Part shown: positions 1 to 9,672 of the stretch, piece by piece
Layout of the letters: every line of letters begins with the position of its first letter
Position numbering within the stretch: the first letter of the stretch is position 1
Origin: Zygnema cylindricum
Lineage: Eukaryota; Streptophyta; Zygnematophyceae; Zygnematales; Zygnemataceae
NCBI GenBank assembly: GCA_037447655.1
Contig: JBBHKE010002568.1
Coordinates: 194,711-258,710, forward strand
Reading direction: 5' to 3'
DNA length: 64,000 nt
The notes under the pieces: model-generated
What the model was told of the DNA's origin: nothing
The model's input: only the letters and a program-made list of their open reading frames with translations
The model's database searches: none
Position numbers and translations under genes: made by a program

Positions 1-329
1 TAACTTGACGTCTAATCAACCGTACATTTACCTAACAAGACTCCGGTTGATTCATTCTCACGCAACTTTGACTTACTTTGACTTTTGGTCATTCGAAGGA
101 AATAGACACAGAATTCTAACACCCCCTCTTTGGGTCAATTTCTGCATACTATCAATTGTCCTCACTAAATTGGACGAACTCCTATGAGTTGATTACAAAC
201 TCAAATATTAAACCTTTCTTTCTCATTTGTTTTCTCTAACTGACAAGTTTTGTTGAACACATGAAAATCCAACCCATTGTGTTGTTCCTTATGTCGAGGT
301 AGCTGTGTGCATGACATCTCTCAAAGGCC
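1..329. other. No recognisable gene
   Basis: AT-rich sequence left of the copia E fragment. Short open frames occur but none resembles a known domain. It could be eroded 3' sequence of the same copia fragment. Confidence 0.4.
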
Positions 330-1251
330 TTACCTCTCTAGTTTTATCTTTAAACACCTAGGACTTGGTTTTTGACAGTGTATGCATTTGTGTAGTTTAC
401 ACGCCATGTGTTTTTTTCCTAGTTCTACCATGCTCTTTGGTTGTTCCATGTATACTTCTTCCTCTAAACCCCCACTAAAGAATGCGGTTTTGATATTTAG
501 TTGATGCATCTGCATACCCTTTGCTGCCCCTAAGGTTATTAAACTTTTGAGGCTTTTAAACTTCACTACTGGTGAAAAAGTCTCAGTGTAAACAACCCCC
601 TCTTCTTAGGAATACACCTTGGCTACCAACCTCACTTTATATCTTTCCACTAACCCATCTGACTTCCTCTTAATTTTAAAGACCCATTTACACCCCACAG
701 TGTATTTCTCTTTTCGGAGTTCTACTAAGGTCCAAGTTTTGTTTTTGATGAGTGATTCATATTCTAATTCTATTGCCTCTTTCCAATTTCTGAGAGTTAG
801 AACTCTCCAAAGAGGTTTGTGGTTCCCCTTCTGCCGCCATAAAACAATAAGCTAAACCCACATCTCTAGTTTCTTCAATAAGCCGTTTAGGTTTAGCACG
901 TATCTGATTAGAAACTCTTTGAGATGTTACCTTCAATCTTGATTGTTGAATCGGATTTGGAGTGGTTGCAATTTGCGTAGGTTGTGGTGCCGGTAACTTC
1001 TCCACTTGTAAGAATTGAAAGGTTAATGTTCCGCCGGGGATGATAGAAGTCTGAACTGGAATAGATTTTATTTTTGATGACGAAGGCTCCACTTCATATT
1101 CCTTGACTAGAGTACGCGGTGTGTGTGGAGACCCACTTTCCAATTCTTCTTGATTGTTAAAGGGAATAGTGACAGTCTCTGGTTCTTCGTACCAAGGGTC
1201 AAAATTATCTGTCACATCTGAACTACTTTCTTTTCCTACATCCACAGTCAC
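330..1251 (-). pseudogene. Copia E linker and N-terminal reverse transcriptase
   Basis: The 164-codon open frame at 757-1251 is the acidic, proline-rich integrase-RT linker running into the start of RT. After frame changes, RT continues through matches to CKWVFKIK, RYKVRLVAK and ETFSPV. It then reads through the 330-566 frame, where HQLNIKTAFFSGGLEEEVYM matches the copia HQMDVKTAFLNG region. The sequence ends before the YVDD catalytic motif, so the enzyme cannot be functional. Frames change between 566 and 760. RT would normally copy element RNA to cDNA in the virus-like particle. Confidence 0.85.
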
Positions 1252-1259
1252 ATCACAAC

Positions 1260-1860
1260 TAACATGAACTTTCTGTGTAACAGGGTCATAAATTGTGTAA
1301 GCTTTTCTATTTATGTCATAACCTATAAAGACACCTATCCAACTCTTTATGTCAATTTTCTTTCTATTTTGTGCTGGGATGTGAGTAAAGGTTTTACTTC
1401 CAAAAACTTTAAAATGTTTAACATTTGGTTTAAAGACTTACTAAGCTTCTTCAGGTGCAATATCTTTCGGAGAATTACCAAGACAACGGTTTTTAAAATA
1501 AACTGCAGTAAGGATAGCTTCTGCCCATTGGTTTTGATTCAAATTTGCACTATGCACTAAACAACGTGCAATTTCAACCAAAGATCGGTTATGTCTTTGT
1601 GATACTCCATTTTGTTGCGGACTATGAGCTACTATAAATTCTTGCTATATCCCCCAAAAATTTGTTGTTTTCCTTAAAAGCATTGGAGGTATAGTCCCCC
1701 CCATTATTCGACCTTAAAATCTAGATCCGCTCTCCTACATGATGTTCTACCATGGTTTTGAACTCTTTGAATTTCTCAAGGGCATCTCCTTTGGATTTTA
1801 TAAAATACATTCATACTTTTCTAGTTCACTCATTCCTTAAAGCGATGAAAAATCAAGAAC
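1260..1860 (-). pseudogene. Copia E integrase fragment
   Basis: Reverse-strand reading gives NNGGDYTS (copia DNGGEYTS around the second catalytic aspartate), then a GVSQRHNRSLVEIAR stretch matching the region of the catalytic glutamate. Next come LNQNQWAEAILTAVYFKNR and the C-terminal HFKVFGSKTF...WIGVFIGYD block. Several frame changes and stops lie between blocks. In full-length elements this enzyme inserts cDNA into the genome. The amino-terminal zinc-binding part and the protease are missing. Confidence 0.8.
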
Positions 1861-1904
1861 CTCGAGGACTAAGCAATGGACGAAGCGCTCTGAGGAAACA
1901 ACTG

Positions 1905-3870
1905 TGCCAGGTGCTATATTGATGATGTTATCATCTTCTCAAAGACTTTTGAAGAACATTTTGAGCATGTACAGATTGTTCTTTGGGCACTCCATGCGGC
2001 GCGCTTGAAATGTCACCCGGGCGAAGGTATTTTTGGGGTACAAAATATCATTTACCTCGGACGTGAGGTGATTGTCGAGATTGTGGATCCCCACATGGTC
2101 AAGGTGGCAGCCCTTAACGCTCTTCTCCCACCGTAGGACATCTCAGCCTTTCGCACCTTTCTGGGTCTAGCCAACTACTATCCGCGGTTTATACTTGTTG
2201 AAATAATAAATCTTAATACTCAATAAACAAAGCTGTGAAAAGAGACCAAGTACTTAGAATATTTTTGGTCTAGGTAAGTTGTAATACTTACCTCATTTAG
2301 TGTGACAATAGCACTAGTACTTTTGAGTGTATTGTACTTCTGTAGGGACATGCCTTAGAAAATGAACATCATACGAGTTTTACTCAAAGGCGCCGACACA
2401 CTTTACCACGTGTCACACAACGAACGAATAGTGTTGAGGAATCGCACAAACGGAGACTTAACCAATTGTCCGCGAGAATAGTGGTACAACATTCAACGAC
2501 GACTGTAGATGTGAATTGAGTGAACGGACAAGATTCATGTGGGACCACAAAATAACTCATCACTTTGTACAACCTCAAGTGACTTGGAGCACTTGATCAA
2601 AAGTTGGCTGACGCTAACATGCACTACTGACTAAGCACCTTGAACACTACTGTAAGGGAATCTATTTGCATATATTGAATAGAATAGTTTTTGCTTAGCG
2701 GATTAGAATGTAGTGTTCCACTAAGCATATTTTTGTTCAATAGTCAAATAGGGTTTGGACATACTCATAGTACAAATAGCATACTAATTCGGTACATTGT
2801 TGTTGTGTATTACCGTACTGTTGTTCCAGGTGTAGACATCTGATTAGTTAGTTTCAGTAGATACTCTTTGTGAGTATAAAGTTTGGACTTAGCCAAAATT
2901 GTAACTATCCATTATTGAGTTCTAACTCTCTGAGTGACAGTATTTGGGAAATTTCTAAGTGTTACATCTTATGGTTTATTGGTTCAATTGGGCTGCAATT
3001 TTTGGAATTGACAGACTGTATGTATAGTGTATTAGTGTGGATTTTGGTGTTATTTGAACACCTCAAGTGATTTCTGTGTTATATCAAAGTTGGTTGTTTG
3101 ATAGGATTTCTGGTAGCTTTTGTTGAAATCTATGTCTACATTTACTACTACTGGTGGTCCTCCACCTTCAACTGTGGTTGTAGAACAAAAATCCCCGAGT
3201 TCACTAGTCACGCTCAGCCCCTTAACCATCTATTGCGGCAAGACTAAGATTGGCAGTGGGCCAAGGAATAGCAGATATCCTTCTTGTTCTTGAAGGATGT
3301 TTGAATCAACACCCCATGCTCTGAATGCCTTATCACCATAGGCCTTTCCTCCTTTATACCGATTGGAGCAGGTTTGGATTGGAAGCAGTTTTAGCTCAAG
3401 TTAATGACGCTAGAGCTAAATATGTGGTGGCCTACGCCAGCCAGAGCAACAATAGAGCACACTTGAATTATTGGAAGTACCACAAAAAGTTAATGGTAGC
3501 GGTTTATGCCATCTAGCATTTCCGACCTTATTTGTAGGTAGTCTATTTCACCTTGATTACGGATCACTAACCCCTGAAATGGATCAGGGAAAATATTAAG
3601 TTAACCGGCAAACTCGCCAGATGGGTTCTTATCCTACAAGATTATGATTATCACATTGTTCATACGGCAGGGAAATCCATGGGAATGCCGATGGACTTAG
3701 CGAGAATCTTGATCCCTCCACCATGGATTCTACCGTGGCTCGGCATGATGAGGACCCTGAGATTAGTGTGGGGCTCATTCGGGCATCCTCTTCTTTCATC
3801 TAGCTTCCCCAATCTGGGGGGGAACTGTCAACTTTCTCAGCCGATGTGGAAGGGCACGCGCCCATAAGGG
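1905..3870 (+). pseudogene. Gypsy reverse transcriptase and RNase H, split by C1
   Basis: RT is read from about 1905: YIDDVIIFSK with the catalytic DD pair, HFEHVQIVLWAL, then FRTFLGLANYYPRFI at 2155-2195. LTR C1 interrupts here. RT/RNase H resumes near 3193 with the QPLNHLLRQD and DWQWAKE blocks. RNase H follows at 3325-3516 as LLYTDWSRFGLEAVLAQ, the family's catalytic TDAS having become TDWS. It continues as VVYFTLITDH and YHIVHTAGKSMGMPMDLARI with stops between. The order RT-RNase H-integrase identifies Ty3/gypsy. Many stops make this a clear pseudogene. Confidence 0.85.
2196..3190 (+). mobile_element. Lone LTR, family C (copy C1)
   Basis: Begins TGTTGAAATAATAAATC directly after the gypsy RT block and ends near 3190. 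Two other copies occur at 10196-11050 and 17320-18291 in the opposite orientation. Long matches include the stretch around 2960-3010 against 17500-17550. Near the 3' end (ATG at 3132) it encodes a short frame beginning MSTFTTTGGPPP, as do the other copies. No target duplication could be recognised here, so the right boundary is approximate. Confidence 0.75.
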
Positions 3871-4086
3871 CTGGACGGAAGGACATCTAGAACGACCCCG
3901 ATGCTCTCCAATCTATCCTTCAAGGGTCGCCTCTTCCCCACTTTACAAGAATTCAATTATCTCGAGTACAGACCCAGATGGTTGCGTATGATAACGACAG
4001 AGGCATTCTCCTCGGGAATAGTCAGACTGCACAAAGAAACTAGTTCCTCCCCCCTCTGACTGAGAAACTCTAATTTCCAATTTCCA

Positions 4087-4785
4087 TTGGCAATGTGGAC
4101 ACTTCAGGCAAAACAAACCACTTCCCTAGTCATAGGCTCTTTTTGGTGGCATGGGTTCCGAACCCAAGTCAACCAAATTTTGCAAACTTGCTCCTCATGC
4201 GATGGAGTCAAGACAACTTTTGACAAAAAAGGCGAGATTGAGCTTCATTCCCTTCCTATCCGAGGGATGTTTTATCAATGGTCATTGGATTTTTTCGGAC
4301 CTCTTCCGACCAACAAGCGTGGAAACTGCTTCGTGATGGTTATGATAGAACATTATTCCATGTGGATCGAGTTAGTGGTTTTGCTCCAGAAGGAGTCCAA
4401 TGTAATTGTAGATGCCTTTTTGCAGAGGGTCTTAGCCCAATTCGGGGTGCTTGCAGAAGTTCTAACCGACCAAGGCTCTGAATTTGCCAAAGAATCTTCC
4501 AACCTCTTGGAAAAATGCCTAGTTGAAAATCGGTTGACCACCCGTGACCACCATGAAGCCAACGGTTTGGCCGAAAGGTGCATACAGACAGTGAAGCGGT
4601 CCCTACAAAATTATACAGTTGAAGAAGATTTGGGGGTGTGGGAAACAAAAGTGCCTTCTATTGTTATAGGTTACAGATTCAGCCGGCAGGCTTCTCTCCA
4701 CTCCTATAGCCCTTATTTCTTTATTGTTGGACGGCATCCCATCTTGCCCAGTGGCTACATATGTCCAAGCGGTGGTCCTCCGTGA
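4087..4785 (+). pseudogene. Gypsy integrase (open 232-codon fragment)
   Basis: Gypsy integrase that joins cDNA to chromosomal DNA. A zinc-binding remnant precedes residues 30-40 (CSSC...). The core follows in order: WSLDFFGPLP carries the first catalytic Asp, LTDQGSEF the second, and HHEANGLAERC the catalytic Glu with the usual NGLAER context. The frame is open for 232 codons but lacks a proper start and the N-terminal HHCC module. Downstream frames shift at about 4785. Its position after RNase H and the ordered D, D, E motifs make the assignment secure, although the element is dead. Confidence 0.9.
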
Positions 4786-5874
4786 GATGGATGCCAAGGG
4801 GACGGTAAAAAAACTGATTGTGATAGAGCCAAGATATTCCACCGAGAGATGCTTATCGCCATTGGAAATTTACAATCGGATCAACACGGAGATCATTTGT
4901 GGTATTCTCAACGCTAGAGCGGGAATTATGTTCCACCGCAGGAACGATTTATGCCAGGGGAATTTCTATATCGGATGCCACAGAAGATAGAATCGTTGGA
5001 ATTTTTTGTCGGGAGAGTAATTTTGAAAGTGGTTGAAGTTTCCAACAAACAGGTTTTTACCTTCGAGGAAAAGAATGGTCGAGGAATTAAATAGAATCAC
5101 ATCAATGTGACCCCTTGCCAAATTCAAGGATTAAAAGACGAACCCAGTTACCACTCAACTTATTTTGCTAATCCCCATTCTTGTTCATCTGCTTGCACCC
5201 AGTCCTCCGAGCTACACGACATATTCGTTTGCAATCAGTGTGGTTAGTGTTGGCATTCAACCTTTCTTTCCTCTATTTGGGAGCCACACCTTTTACCCTC
5301 CTTCACCTAGTTTTGTGGGAACTATCAATGGAGCGGGTAATTTTTTTTATATCTTAGTCACAGTTGACTATGAAGGGGGGAAATTGGGATATCACCCCGA
5401 TTACCAAAAACCAAATTTCCTTTTCCCAACTAGAGGGGGGAAAGGAAAAGGGAGGGGATAACTTTTGCTTTCCCCCTACGCTCATCCCTATTCGGTGTCC
5501 AAGCATCTCTCCTATTTTGCACGCATATATATGGGAGGGATATGGGCAACAATGGGCATGATCATCTTTTTGGGGAGCATTCGCATTCTGGGTTTATTTG
5601 CACGACTCCAATGCCGACAGCTCTGGGCTGTGGGCCCTTCCCTCACTTTAATCAAGCATGCTCGACAAGAATTGATGCTTATTCGGGAAGCGCGGCGTAG
5701 GACAAGTTGGATTCTTTGCGGGCAAACACCTCATGAACCGGAGACAGGGCTGATGCTGAAGCACCAACTTTGGGAATTTCTCCTCTCGTAAGCACACAGC
5801 CCGACGTTCCTTCCTCATGGCCTAGCCGATAGCCTCCTCTTCAGCAAGAAGGGGGGAAAACAACAAGACCTAAT
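4786..5874 (+). other. Gypsy integrase C-terminal tail and polypurine stretch
   Basis: At 5030-5150 the reading VVEVSNKQVFTFEEKNGRG followed by NVTPCQIQGLKDEP resembles the C-terminal end of gypsy integrase. Purine runs at 5374-5390 and 5433-5458 look like polypurine tracts, which would mark the start of a 3' LTR. No second LTR copy exists in the window to test this. No independent gene is seen. Confidence 0.5.
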
Positions 5875-6447
5875 ATGAGGGGTTTGGGTACAAATTTGCC
5901 TACTGGGTCTATTGCTGTTCCGCGAGGAGAGCCAACCTTGGTCTTAGTGGAGGTGTCTTCGCCAGTGGAGGCTTTCGTGGAGTTACGATCAGACAAGAGG
6001 ATTTACATTCCTTTGAGGCCGTCAACACCCCCTTTTCCACCTCTCAGAGCATCTCTACATCTCCCATCTTCTCCTCCTCTTCGTTCCTCACACTCCTTAC
6101 GTCTTACTACAGAGCCGCGGGACTGCCCTTTACCATCCGTTTCTCCCGCTGCAGCAGTCTGTAGTTCTCTGCACCCGCTTGTTTTACCTTACAAGCACGT
6201 GCTCGTTTACTCACCTACTCACAGACGCTCCCTTTCCTCGAGCTCAAAAACTCCTCCTCCTAATAACCTCGCCAAGGCGACGAAGGAAATATACACTTTT
6301 CAAGAGATAGACACCTTCTCCTCAGAGCTTGTAGTCTTCCCCTTCTTGGCCACTAACCCTTCTGCAAACCTTGATGTCGCCTCAACATACCATCAATGGA
6401 TTAGGTTATGCATGAAGAAAAATACTCTCCTGGATATAGAGGAGTAG
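5875..6447 (+). CDS. Unrecognised open frame, serine/proline rich
   Basis: A 190-codon frame preceding the gypsy gag region on the same strand. It is rich in Ser, Pro and Leu and has no recognisable domain, signal peptide or transmembrane segment. Its place upstream of a gag with a zinc knuckle suggests gypsy leader or LTR sequence, or a decayed gag N-terminus, rather than a host gene. Composition alone could keep the frame open by chance. I do not recognise it. Confidence 0.25.
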   Translation: MRGLGTNLPTGSIAVPRGEPTLVLVEVSSPVEAFVELRSDKRIYIPLRPSTPPFPPLRASLHLPSSPPLRSSHSLRLTTEPRDCPLPSVSPAAAVCSSLHPLVLPYKHVLVYSPTHRRSLSSSSKTPPPNNLAKATKEIYTFQEIDTFSSELVVFPFLATNPSANLDVASTYHQWIRLCMKKNTLLDIEE

Positions 6448-6859
6448 TGGGGAATATCTCTCTTCCAACAATCCTTTCCGGTGATGGTACTTCCTCTTTT
6501 GGAGGAGGATCCATTCCTATCATAGTAGCATCTGCTTCCAGAGGAGGACACGGTTCCGCTCCCGAGGAAGAGGATACAGAAGCCATCTCCTCAGCTAAGT
6601 TTGTCAGCCAACCAGGCCTTCCTCTTCACATTTCACCAATTTTGTAGAGGAAAAAAAGAAAATGGGGGACATCCACATCTTTACAAAAGATAGCTCCGGG
6701 ATCGCATTTTCGGACTTCGAGTTGTTCTAGAAATCTTTCACACAATCCAAAATCAATAAGTATAGGGGAGGAGCCATTATGGATGACTTGGACAAAACCC
6801 TCTTCCCCATGATGGTCAACAACATTTTTTGAGGGGCATTGGCAAATTACAAGGGGCGT

Positions 6860-7790
6860 TAACCTCTTTTGATGGCTCTTAGCATCAAGATTTTGAATCC
6901 TTCCTTTAATGTGGCAGTCTTGCAAGCTGAGGCTGACTTAGCGGCAGCGGCAACAACCCCTATAACCGCAACCTTCACAGAGAAAATGAATTTGCAGGCA
7001 CAAGGTAGTTCCTATGTTAACCACCTAAAAGCCATTCAGGCAGCCCAAGCAACAATTTGCATGGTTGCTAATCCCAACCCTTCTACCACTTTGCTGAACA
7101 TCTAGAGACTCTACACAGAGAGGAACGAGTCAGAAATGAAGGAATTCACGGAATTTTGATGCTTGAAGATTGAGACTCCCCAGACTCTCTTGAACCGACT
7201 TTGAAGCCTTTGTTAGATAACAAAACTGTCCACGATTGACCTTTCGGCAATGGCAACTAAATATTTTATCGCTGTCCGTAATTCATTTCGACCAACATGG
7301 AAAACTGCTCTAGATAACTGGATTGTCGCACAGGCAATTTAGAACATTAATCCCTTTGCTAATGACATTTGGTTGAAGGCAATGAAATTGTACCATCACT
7401 TTGTCCACAATGAGGTAAGCGAGAAGGTTGTGATCGGCAAAGCTTGCGCAAATTTTGCAGGATTTCCCGAGAAGAACACCTTGAGCGCGGAGGAAAAGGC
7501 TAAACTTTAAGCTTTTTGGAATCTCAAGAGGAAGCAAATAGGTGACAACCGATTTGAACCGGCAATAAGAGAAGACTACAGAGTTTTCCTTTACAATTGC
7601 CTAAATTGTGAGCATTCCGATCATGGGTGGAAGCACTGCACACGAAAACTTAAACCAAAGATTTCCTTAAAGCTAAAGGAATGGGAAAAAGAACGTGAAG
7701 AAAGGAACTTGAAACAGCAAGAAAAGCTCAAAAGAGGGAGGGGAGAGGACAAGACCCCAGTAACCTAGGATACTTAGCGTCCCACTCTAC
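6860..7790 (+). pseudogene. Gypsy gag with CCHC zinc knuckle
   Basis: Gag structural protein that packages element RNA. The stretch 6869-7105 reads as an alanine-rich helical segment. Further capsid-like sequence runs to 7540 in broken frames. A nucleocapsid zinc knuckle is encoded at 7598-7639: CLNCEHSDHGWKHC, spacing C-x2-C-x4-H-x4-C. A strongly basic and acidic tail (KEWEKEREERNLKQQEKLKRGRG) follows to about 7760. Stops near 7104 and 7508 show decay. It shares strand with the protease downstream, matching gag-pol order. Whether it belonged to the same element as the integrase at 4.1 kb is unknown. Confidence 0.7.
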
Positions 7791-8062
7791 AGAGCGAAAC
7801 CTATTAGATGTCCCAATCTTAGTTGCGGCAATTCAATTTTCCAAAGTTTGATAACGCTCAAATCTCCAACGAGATTCGATTAAAAATACCACCGAGGGCG
7901 CCAAGTGCAAGCTTCTGGATTTCTGCGGCACAAGGAAGGGCAATATTTCCAAAAAAATTGAGTACCCAAGGAAATGATGCAATTTGCTTTGTTTACTCAA
8001 GAACAAAAAACATCTGTTAACCCTCTTCCACTCCAACTTCTTACCCTTGGGGGTGCCAACTT

Positions 8063-9430
8063 TTGTCCACGCCAGAGAGACCTGAGCGAGCCCCGGTTGC
8101 TTTGACCTTGCTTACGCTGGAGATCATCATACAGCAGCAGAGTCAACAACTATCCGCAATAGCTATAGAGTTGGCTGCCCTCCGCTTCGGATCTTCTTCC
8201 CACCTTGCTCCCCTCACAGCAGAGTTGTTACAGAAGCTTGCAGAGCTTAAGTTTCAAGGCACAACGAGAGCCAACGAAGACAATTTATTTGGCTGGGATT
8301 TGGAATCTCGAAATGCCCACCATGCCAAAACCTTCCTGTCAAGAGCTTTGAATGTTGGGGTGGGAGAAAGCCACTGCCAACTCCGCAATTCACCATCGAT
8401 GATAAGACCGGACAGGCAGAAAATGGGTTAGAGGGATCATAACCGGAAAGCTACAAGGCCTTTGACATTTACTCCCAAGGGAGTAATGCTAAACAATGAT
8501 ATCTGATTAGGAATCAAACTTAATCACGCACCATCTCTTCCTCCCAAACCTAAATTGCTTCTCGGTTTTGAAAATTAACAAAACGAGAAATTGCAGCGAG
8601 AGAAGGAGTCACTAGAATGAGAGAAAAAAGACAATTAGGTCTTCTAAGTGAAATATATGGCAGAACGCTTGAAAAATGACACTCTCCAAACACCTCCAAT
8701 CGAAGATTCTTGCTCCAAGAGTGAGAAAGAAGAACAAGATCAGGATATGCAGGAACCAAACTCATCCCCATCTTCCCCGAAAGCAACACTTCCTTCCTCC
8801 AAACTGGCTATCATGCTAGTCTGGCACCTCATGCCATATGCCCTCACACACGTGAAGACTCTAGCATCCTCCCACAACCTGCTCTAAGAAATCCTCATTC
8901 AGGCATAGAAGAGGAGATCCACTCTGGAAAGGGAGGAGTTGACATGACCACTATGCCAACTGCAGTCTTTTTGTCCACCGATGTGAAAACCCCTATAGTG
9001 GATAGGGAATACAAGGCCTTATCAGTGGCTCTTATACAGAACCGAACTGGTAACTTCAAGCTCAACGGGTACGGGGGATACCAGGAGGTTGTGGTCGACA
9101 CCGGAGCGCTCCCCAACCTCATCACCACCTCCGCTTTGCAACCTCATCACCACCTCCGCTTTGCAGAAAATGCTTGAGGAACTCTGGCCCGAAATTTGCC
9201 CAAGCAATATTTGCTTAAGCATTGTAAGAAGCGGCAATCAACCTGTCCATGGAATAATCAAGGCCATGCAAATCGAGTTTTCTGATGATAGAGGCCAACA
9301 GGTGAAAATTGAGCTTCCCTTCTTGGTGGTGAAAGGGACTTAATTCGAAATTATGTTGGGAATGGCCACTTAGACCCGGCTCAATAGGAGTTTGAGCGTG
9401 TGGAAGGAACAATGTACCGTTTAGGACCCC
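8063..9430 (+). pseudogene. Gypsy linker and retropepsin-type aspartic protease
   Basis: An open frame from 8063 begins MSTPERPERAPV and contains a Gln-rich helix (IIIQQQSQQLSAI). The protease lies around 8990-9430. VVVDTGALPNLIT carries the catalytic Asp in the DTGA motif, LPFLVV precedes the flap-side strand, and FEIMLGMAT matches the ILG motif near the C-terminus. This family cleaves Gag-Pol inside particles. A perfect 25-bp tandem duplication at 9115-9164, just after the active site, shifts the frame. In-frame stops at about 9341 and 9370 add to the damage. Sequence diverges after about 9480. Confidence 0.8.
9115..9164 (+). repeat. 25-bp perfect tandem duplication in retropepsin
   Basis: Two adjacent identical 25-bp copies (9115-9139 and 9140-9164), starting AACCTCATCACC. 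The unit is not a multiple of three and explains the frame change just downstream of the DTGA motif. Confidence 0.95.
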
Positions 9431-9672
9431 GAAAATCTAGAAGGAACCAAATTGGTGGTTCCTTTGGATTAATGGTACTGGGGGATGAAAAATGTCCCAG
9501 TGTCTAGTTACTACTTCGTGTACTCTACATCATCTCCGACGGAACTGTTTGGTAGTTTTACAAATATTGCCAAAGAAATCTAGCAATTCCTAATTTCCAA
9601 GCGGTGGGAAGAGGAATATAAGAATAGATTATTGCATGTAGCAAAACTCCGGCGGGGAGTGGATAAGGCTTA

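Larger units (their letters stand above)
330..1860 (-). mobile_element. Copia family E fragment (integrase to RT)
   Basis: Minus-strand Ty1/copia pol remnant. From high to low coordinate it reads integrase core and C-terminal part, a proline/serine-rich linker, then the first part of reverse transcriptase. This is the copia order, with integrase before RT. Both ends are cut: RT stops near position 345 just after the KSIYGLKQ-like region, and integrase stops near 1860 where plus-strand gypsy sequence begins. No LTR is seen. The proteins differ clearly from family A, so this is another lineage. Confidence 0.85.
1870..9590 (+). mobile_element. Ty3/gypsy remnants: pol 3' half, then gag-protease
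   Basis: Plus-strand gypsy-type domains occupy most of this span. RT, RNase H and integrase lie at 1.9-5.1 kb. A gag with a CCHC knuckle and an aspartic protease lie at 6.9-9.4 kb. A single element would read gag-protease-RT-RNase H-integrase, so this is two partial elements abutting, or the junction of a tandem pair. No LTR pair could be identified. All frames are broken. The right end runs into the truncated RT of copia A1 near 9.6-9.67 kb. Confidence 0.75.

Noticed and set aside
4340-4842. Minus-strand frames of about 100 codons
   Set aside because: Antisense of the gypsy integrase.
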